From contig NZ_CP060404.1 of assembly GCF_014295035.1 (NCBI RefSeq), positions 1,158,001 to 1,222,000 on the forward strand: a stretch of 64,000 nt of DNA. The letters run 5' to 3'. The DNA comes from Streptomyces buecherae. Lineage in GTDB: Bacteria > Actinomycetota > Actinomycetes > Streptomycetales > Streptomycetaceae. The notes under the pieces are model-generated. The model worked only from the letters and a program-made list of their open reading frames with translations. It did not search any database and was not told where the DNA came from. Positions 56,716-64,000 of the stretch are shown here, piece after piece (position 1 is the stretch's first letter; each line of letters starts with the position of its first letter). Made by a program: the position numbers and the translations under genes.

Positions 56716-56838
56716 GGGCCGCTCGCCGGCCCGCGGTGTCGGGGCGCGCGAGCCGCGGCCCGGGGGTTCGGCCCGGCCGGAACGCACGGTTCCCCCCGGC
56801 CCGTCCGTCCCGACGATCATGGTTGGTAGCCTCGTCGG

Positions 56839-57285
56839 ATGACCGCGACCTTCAGCGAAGCCGTCCGCGCCCGGCTGCGGGCCCCCCACATCTGGTACGT
56901 CGGCACCGTGTTCCCCGACGGAGCGCCGCAGGTCAGCCCGATGTGGGTGGACCTGGAGGGCGAGGGGGAGCTGACGTTCAACACCTCGGTGGGCCGGGTG
57001 AAGGAGGAGAACCTCCGTCACGACCCGCGCGTCTACCTCTCCCACGCGGACGCCGCCAACCCCTTCGACCGGGTGCAGATCAGCGGCGAGGTGGCCCGCT
57101 TCGTCGAGGGTGAGGAGGCGCACGAGCGGATGGACCGGCTGACCCGCAAGTACCTGGGCAGCGAGCGCTTCGAGTGGATCATGCCGGGAGAGCAACGGGT
57201 CGCGGTGATCGTGCGCCCGACCAAGGTCCGGCACATCGTCGGCGTCGAGCCGTTCCGGCCGGGCGGCCCGGTTCCCGCCTCCTGA
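56839..57285 (+). CDS. PPOX-class F420-dependent family protein
   Basis: The protein has 148 residues: WYVGTVFPDGAPQVSPMWVDLEGEGELTFNTSVGRVKEENLRHDPRVYLSHADAANPFDRVQISGEVARF, then RLTRKYLGSERFEWIMPGEQRVAVIVRPTKVRHI. This is the F420-binding split-barrel family typical of actinobacteria. It may reduce a small molecule or bind a cofactor; the substrate is unknown. Confidence 0.82.
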   Translation: MTATFSEAVRARLRAPHIWYVGTVFPDGAPQVSPMWVDLEGEGELTFNTSVGRVKEENLRHDPRVYLSHADAANPFDRVQISGEVARFVEGEEAHERMDRLTRKYLGSERFEWIMPGEQRVAVIVRPTKVRHIVGVEPFRPGGPVPAS

Positions 57286-57506
57286 CCCCCGTCCGACGGA
57301 GGCCGGGGCGCCGGCCGGGGCGCCGGGGCGGCGACGAAGCGGCGGCCCGTGCCCGGTCACCCGGGCCCGCCCCGCCCGACAGCGTCGGCGGCATCGGCGG
57401 CGGCGCCCGCCCCGCGCGGCAGCCCTGGCCGCGCCCGCCCGTGCGCGAGCCTCGTGCCGCACTCCCGGGGCGTGCGCCGCCGGCGCGGTGGCTAGGCTGC
57501 CGTTCC

Positions 57507-58148
57507 ATGGCCATAAGCACCGCAGTCTGGTCCTTCGCCTTGGTCGTAGGGCTGTTGACGCTGACTCCCGGTCTCGACACCGCGCTGATCCTGCGCACCT
57601 CGATGCTCGGCCACGCCCACCGGGCCTGGGGCGTCGTCCTCGGCGTGCAGAGCGGCATCCTGCTGTGGGGGGCCTTCACCTCTCTCGGCGTGACCGCGCT
57701 GCTGACCGCCTCGCACCTCGCCTACGAGTGCCTGCGCTGGGCCGGCGCCGCCTATCTGGTGTGGCTGGGCCTGCGGATGATCCGCGACACCTTCCGCGCC
57801 GACCACGGGTCGCGGGTGCCCGACGCGGCGGCGGCGTCGGAGAGCGCGGACTCGTTGCTCGGCGGAATGCGGCAGGGGGCGCTCACCAATCTGCTCAACC
57901 CGAAGGTGGGCGCGTTCTACGTGGCGGTGCTGCCCCAGTTCATCCCGCCGGGCACCCACCAGTTGCCCATGGGGCTGCTGCTCACACTGGTGCACATCGT
58001 GCTGGGCCTGCTGTGGTCCCTCGTACTGATCGGCTGCGCCCGGCTGCTGCACCAGTGGCTGCGCACGCGGCGGGCGCAGCGGCTCCTGGACCGCGTCACC
58101 GGGACGGTCATCACCGCGCTCGGCCTGCGCCTGGCCGTCAGCCACTGA
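57507..58148 (+). CDS. LysE/RhtB-family exporter
   Basis: The protein has 213 residues with about six hydrophobic segments. Its signature is LTLTPGLDTALILRTSMLGHAHRAWGVVLGVQSGILLWGAF, then LRWAGAAYLVWLGLRMIRDTF and GALTNLLNPKVGAFYVAVLPQFIP. The family exports amino acids or their derivatives. ATG 57507 begins with a short hydrophilic N-end before the first helix. The exact substrate is unknown. Confidence 0.87.
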   Translation: MAISTAVWSFALVVGLLTLTPGLDTALILRTSMLGHAHRAWGVVLGVQSGILLWGAFTSLGVTALLTASHLAYECLRWAGAAYLVWLGLRMIRDTFRADHGSRVPDAAAASESADSLLGGMRQGALTNLLNPKVGAFYVAVLPQFIPPGTHQLPMGLLLTLVHIVLGLLWSLVLIGCARLLHQWLRTRRAQRLLDRVTGTVITALGLRLAVSH

Positions 58149-60563
<2,415 letters not shown>

Positions 60564-60569
60564 CGCCAT

Positions 60570-60615
60570 CGCGGGCCCGGGCGCGGCCGAACCGGTCGCA
60601 CACCCCGGGCCCGCG
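60570..60615 (+). terminator. Terminator after icd
   Basis: A 12-bp inverted repeat (CGCGGGCCCGGG / CCCGGGCCCGCG) with a 22-nt loop starts 7 bp past the icd stop. Confidence 0.65.
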
Positions 60616-60820
60616 CGGCGGGGGCTGCTCCAGCTCGTACGCCCCCGCCCCACCCGCGCTCCGCGGCCATGCGCCGCGCTCGCCCCTCCGCCCCGGCCGG
60701 CCCCGCGCCCGCCGGGGCGGCCGCGTCGCGGGGTGACCGCGTCCCCGGTCCGCCCGCGCCCGCGTTCACCGACGGCGAAGGGCGCCCCACGACCGGGCCC
60801 GCGCCGCGAGACTCTGGCAT

Positions 60821-61630
60821 ATGCCGAACTTCGCCTCGTACGACGGCGTCACCCTGCACTACTCCGTCCTGGGCAGCGGGCCGCCCCTGGTGTGCCTGTC
60901 TGGCGGACCGGGTGGTGACGGGCGCGGCCTCGGCGACCTGGGCGGCCTGGCCCGGGGGCGGACCCTGCTGCGGCTCGACGGCCGCGCCGGCGGTCGCTCC
61001 GCGATCCCGCCCGACGGGGCCCACTGTGGCTTCGCCGCGCAGGCCCGCGACGTGCTGGCGTTCGCCGACACCCTCGGCCTGGACCAGGTGGACGTCATCG
61101 CGCACTCGGCGGGGACGCTGATCGCCCAGGAGTTCGCGCTACGGCACCCGGAGCGGGTGGGCCGGCTCGTGCTCGTGACCCCCGCGGGCCGGTTGGCGAG
61201 GGAGCCGGACGAGGCCGAACTGGGCGCCCTGCGAGCCGAGTTGGGCGAGCGGGCCGACTCCGCCGCGGCGATGGCGGCCGGCGCCGCGCCCGGGGCGTAC
61301 GGCGCGTGGTCGGCCGCCGCGCGGGCCCACCACGCCGCCGGCGCCGCCTACCGGGTGCCGCCGCCGTGGCTCAGGACCCGGTTCTACGCCGACGTGGCCG
61401 ACGAGCCGACGCGGGTGGCGCGACTGGGCGCGCTGCGGGCGCCCCTGCTGGCCGTCGCCGGCGGCCGGGACGGGATCGCCGGCACGGCCCCGGCGCGGCT
61501 GCTCGTCGCCTGCTGCCCCACCGCGCGTCTCGCCCTGCTCCCCGGTTGCGGCCACTGGCCGTGGGTGGACGACCCGGCGGCGTTCCGCACCGTGGTCAGC
61601 GCGTTCCTCGCCGCCCCGGCCGCCGTGTGA
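60821..61630 (+). CDS. Alpha/beta hydrolase
   Basis: The protein has 269 residues: LVCLSGGPGGDGRGLGDLGGLA (oxyanion HGGPG-like loop), RLDGRAGGRS, nucleophile elbow VIAHSAGTLIAQEFALRHPERV and the His in LPGCGHWPWVDDPAAF. It resembles prolyl-aminopeptidase/haloalkane-type hydrolases, with no predictable substrate. ATG 60821 is the first start in frame; no strong ribosome site is seen, so it may be leaderless. Confidence 0.84.
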   Translation: MPNFASYDGVTLHYSVLGSGPPLVCLSGGPGGDGRGLGDLGGLARGRTLLRLDGRAGGRSAIPPDGAHCGFAAQARDVLAFADTLGLDQVDVIAHSAGTLIAQEFALRHPERVGRLVLVTPAGRLAREPDEAELGALRAELGERADSAAAMAAGAAPGAYGAWSAAARAHHAAGAAYRVPPPWLRTRFYADVADEPTRVARLGALRAPLLAVAGGRDGIAGTAPARLLVACCPTARLALLPGCGHWPWVDDPAAFRTVVSAFLAAPAAV

Positions 61631-61720
61631 CCGGCGGACGGCACCGGGCCGCCCGGCGCCGCCCGGCGCGGGACCGGTCGCCCCGAGACCCTCCCGGCCT
61701 CGCCGTCCTACCGTCGCGCC

Positions 61721-61870
61721 ATGCCGCTCCGCGTCGTGTTCGCCTGTCTGACCACCCTGCTGATCGTCGCGGCGTCCGCCTGCGAGGAACCGACCCCGGA
61801 CGAGGGCAACGCCTGCTACGAACCGAGCGCCACCCCCACCCCCGAGGGCGACGAGCGGGTCTGCGGCTGA
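61721..61870 (+). CDS. Very small lipoprotein-like secreted protein
   Basis: The protein has 49 residues: MPLRVVFACLTTLLIVAASACEEPTPDEGNACYEPSATPTPEGDERVCG. A signal peptide ends in a lipobox-like ASAC near residue 21, followed by a Thr/Pro/Glu-rich tail with two more Cys. There is no ribosome site; TACCGT 6 nt before the ATG suggests a leaderless transcript. Function unknown. Confidence 0.5.
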   Translation: MPLRVVFACLTTLLIVAASACEEPTPDEGNACYEPSATPTPEGDERVCG

Positions 61871-61902
61871 CCCTGCTCCCCCACGGGCCCCGTGCGCGAC
61901 GG

Positions 61903-63351
61903 CTACCCGCCCTCCAGCGCGATCCGCAACCGCCGTACGCCTTCGGCCAGTTCGGCCAGGCTCGCCACGCCCGCGAAGGACAGGCGCAGCCTGGGACCGG
62001 GCGGCTCGGCCGCGTAGGAGGGCCGGCCGGGGGCCACGGCCACCCCGGCGTGCAGGGCCGCCCGCACCACGGCGGCCTCGTCGGTGCCGGGCGGCAGGGA
62101 CAGCCACAGGTGGAAGCCGCCGGGCGGGACGCGGGCGGGGGGCAGCCCGGGCAGCTCCGCGCCGAGCGCGGCGACCAGGGCCTCCCTGCGGCGGCGCAGC
62201 TCGGCGGCGACCGCGCGCAGGTGGCGCGGCCAGGCGGGCGAGCCGACGAGTTCGAGCGTCGCCTCCTGGAGCGGCCAGGGCACGAAGAAGCTGTCGACGA
62301 CCTGGATGGCGCGCAGCCGGTCGCGCACCGGGCCCCGGGCCGCCAGCGCGCCGACCCGCAGGCTGGGCGAGGTGGCCTTGGTGAGCGAACAGGCGTGCAC
62401 GACGGTGCCGTCCGGGTCGTCGGCGGCCAGCGTGGGGGGCAGCGCCGGGGCGTCCTCGTGGGCCAGCCGACGGGCGAAGTCGTCCTCGATCACGAACGCC
62501 CCGGCCGCTCGCGCGACCCGGATCACCTCGGCCCGCCGCTCCTCGCTGAGCACGGTGCCGGTCGGGTTCTGCATCAGGGGCTGGCAGGCGAAGACCCGCG
62601 CGCCGCTGGCCCGGAACGCGTCGGCGAGCAGGTCGGTGCGTACCCCGTGGGCGTCGACCGGGACCGGCACCGGGCGAACCCCGGAGGCACGGGCGACGGC
62701 CAGCAGGCCCGGGTAGGTGGGCGACTCGACCAGCACCGGCGCCCCGGGTGGCGCGAGCGCGCGCAGCGCGGTGGTCAGGGAACTCTGGCCGCCTGAGGTG
62801 ATCAGCACGTCGGCCGCCGTGACGCCGCCGGTGGGCCCGCTGATCTCGCGGGCGAACCAGGCGCGCAGCTTGGGCAGCCCGTCGATCGGCGGGCGGTCCC
62901 AGACGCCCGGGCGGCGCCCGGCCCGGCCGAGCGCCGCCGCCAGGGCGCGTTCCGGTTGCAGCGAGGAGTGCAGGTAGCCACCGCTGAGTTCGATCACGTC
63001 GGTGGGCGGGGCGGCCAGCGTGGCGAGGATGCCCGAGGCGTCCACCGAGCGGGGTACGGCGTCGGCCGCGGCCTCCGCGCTGAGCGCCACCTCCTGCCAG
63101 GAGGTGTCCCCGGCGCGCGGCTGGCCGGCGCCCCGGTCCGCCGGTCCGGCCCGGAACGCGCCGGCCCCCGGCCGCGTCACGACCAGCCCCTCCGCGGCCA
63201 GCAGGGCCAGCGCGCGCGAGACGGTCACCGGACTTACCCGGTGCTGCTCGATGAGGGCCCGACTGGACGGCAGCTTCTCACCGGGAGAGTAGCGATCCAG
63301 CTCCTCCCGCAGGACTTCGGCCAGTTCCACCACGCTGCTACGCTCAAACAT
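61903..63351 (-). CDS. MocR-type regulator (GntR wHTH + aminotransferase-like domain)
   Basis: The protein has 482 residues. Residues 1 to about 75 are a GntR winged helix (SSVVELAEVLREELDRYSPGEKLPSSRALIEQHRVSPVTVSRALALLAAEGLV). Residues about 110-480 are a class I PLP aminotransferase-like fold (DVLITSGGQSSLTTALRALA, LVESPTYPGLLAVAR, CQPLMQNPTGTVLSEERRAEV, with the PLP-Lys in CSLTKATSPSLRVG). MocR proteins bind PLP or an amine and control transporters or B6/GABA genes. Its ATG shares CATG with the divergent transporter start; a TATCTT hexamer 8 nt before suggests leaderless expression. Confidence 0.87.
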   Translation of the reverse strand: MFERSSVVELAEVLREELDRYSPGEKLPSSRALIEQHRVSPVTVSRALALLAAEGLVVTRPGAGAFRAGPADRGAGQPRAGDTSWQEVALSAEAAADAVPRSVDASGILATLAAPPTDVIELSGGYLHSSLQPERALAAALGRAGRRPGVWDRPPIDGLPKLRAWFAREISGPTGGVTAADVLITSGGQSSLTTALRALAPPGAPVLVESPTYPGLLAVARASGVRPVPVPVDAHGVRTDLLADAFRASGARVFACQPLMQNPTGTVLSEERRAEVIRVARAAGAFVIEDDFARRLAHEDAPALPPTLAADDPDGTVVHACSLTKATSPSLRVGALAARGPVRDRLRAIQVVDSFFVPWPLQEATLELVGSPAWPRHLRAVAAELRRRREALVAALGAELPGLPPARVPPGGFHLWLSLPPGTDEAAVVRAALHAGVAVAPGRPSYAAEPPGPRLRLSFAGVASLAELAEGVRRLRIALEGG

Positions 63352-64000
63352 GACAGGCAAAGATAGCGCTACCCACGTTGACGCGATAGCAGTACCCATA
63401 GCGACGCCCGGCGTCACCGGCCCCTGCCACGACGGGCCGGACGCCGGGCGCACTGCCCCGGCCGACCCCGCTGACGCGCCCCTCGCCCCAGCCGTCACCC
63501 CGTACCCCGATCCGCACCTGGAAGCGGCCACCGAGCCGACCGGCACGGCGTCGGCGGACGCGACACCGGTGGATACGACGCCGGCGGATACGGCATCGGC
63601 GGATACGACGCCGGCGGGCGCCGAGCCGGCCCGGGCGACGGCCGGACCCGGGCCGACCGGGGCCCGGCTCGGGACGCTGCTCGCCGTCCTCGGCGTGGCC
63701 ACCTTCTCGCTGACCTTTCCCGCCACCGCCTGGGCGCTCAAGGGGCTCGGGCCCTGGTCCACGATGGCGATCAGGTCCGTACTGGCAGCGTTGGTCGCCG
63801 GCGGCTGCCTGCTCGCGGTGCGGGCCCCGTTCCCGGCCCGCCGCCACTGGCCGGGGCTCGCTGTCGTCGTGGGCGGCATCGTGATCGGCTTCCCGTTGTT
63901 CACCACCCTGGCCCTGGAGACCTCCTCCACCGCGCACGCCGCCGTGGTCGTGGGCCTGCTCCCGCTGACGACCGCCGCGTTCGGCGCCGTACGCACCGGG
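63350..64000 (+). CDS. EamA/DMT-family transporter, 3' end cut off
   Basis: About 217 codons are visible. After about 100 Pro/Ala/Thr/Asp-rich residues with ADTTPAD-type repeats, transmembrane segments begin: LGTLLAVLGVATFSLTFPATAWAL, STMAIRSVLAALVAGGCLLAV, LAVVVGGIVIGFPLFTTLALETSSTAHAAVVVGLLPL. EamA proteins export metabolites. ATG 63350 overlaps the MocR start, so the true start may lie further in (for example GTG 63569). It is probably regulated by that MocR. Confidence 0.7.
   Translation, partial: MTGKDSATHVDAIAVPIATPGVTGPCHDGPDAGRTAPADPADAPLAPAVTPYPDPHLEAATEPTGTASADATPVDTTPADTASADTTPAGAEPARATAGPGPTGARLGTLLAVLGVATFSLTFPATAWALKGLGPWSTMAIRSVLAALVAGGCLLAVRAPFPARRHWPGLAVVVGGIVIGFPLFTTLALETSSTAHAAVVVGLLPLTTAAFGAVRTG
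63362..63398. promoter_or_regulatory. Candidate MocR operator (direct repeat)
   Basis: GATAGCGCTACCCA (63362-63375) and GATAGCAGTACCCA (63385-63398) are identical at 12 of 14 positions and 23 bp apart, about two helical turns, on the same face. MocR/GabR-type proteins typically bind such direct repeats. They lie just beyond the MocR start codon. Confidence 0.55.

Overview
The window is high-GC actinobacterial DNA, almost certainly from a Streptomyces or close relative. Evidence is the GC-saturated third codon positions, frequent GTG/TTG starts, many 4-bp ATGA/GTGA gene overlaps, a Tat signal, a giant SARP regulator, a phiC31-type serine integrase and a monomeric isocitrate dehydrogenase. From memory, the backbone order (SpoU methylase, cobA, cobT, cobL, metNIQ, sigma factor, GDPD, plsC, MFS/TetR, argHG ... 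argRDBJC) resembles the argH/argR neighbourhood of other Streptomyces chromosomes.

Layout. 0-11 kb: an RNA methyltransferase and three corrin genes (cobA, a very large BluB-CobT fusion with about 1,590 low-complexity residues in front, and cobL). 11-16 kb: a GNAT, the methionine ABC transporter metNIQ behind a Cys/Met-rich leader peptide, and a HAD phosphatase. 16-24.6 kb: a membrane protein pair, an HTH-fused MntA/HepT toxin-antitoxin pair, a GNAT, a sigma factor, a secreted glycerophosphodiesterase, an acyltransferase, a kinase remnant and a TetR-controlled drug exporter. 24.6-27.4 kb: argH and argG. 27.6-41 kb: an accessory stretch between argGH and argCJBDR. It holds two small NTF2-like genes, a 1132-residue SARP regulator and a six-gene operon in which every neighbouring pair overlaps by 4 bp. 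That operon encodes a BacA-like prephenate decarboxylase, a DUF6421-like protein, an NTF2-like protein, a class IV aminotransferase and an AzlC/AzlD exporter. 41-46.3 kb: argCJBDR.

46.77-55.46 kb is an 8.7-kb site-specific integrative element carried by a large serine integrase. It has split a VOC (glyoxalase-fold) gene. Joining the two flanks at the shared GACCC core restores the VOC C-terminus in frame, and joining the two element ends gives an attP with a perfect 10-bp inverted repeat. Its cargo is an XRE/TPR-type regulator, a resolvase-like protein, two related small proteins, a HAD hydrolase, two HNH genes (one frameshifted) and several small unknowns. No replication or conjugation genes are visible. 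55.5-64 kb returns to backbone: a small membrane protein, a TmrB-like P-loop protein, an F420-type PPOX protein, a LysE exporter, icd, an alpha/beta hydrolase, a tiny lipoprotein, and a MocR regulator divergent from a truncated EamA transporter.

The most interesting system is the compact prephenate-decarboxylase operon. Its gene content suggests a small non-proteinogenic (dihydroaromatic or cyclohexenyl) amino acid that is made, transaminated and exported. This is an inference from families and context. No tRNA, rRNA or CRISPR array was seen.
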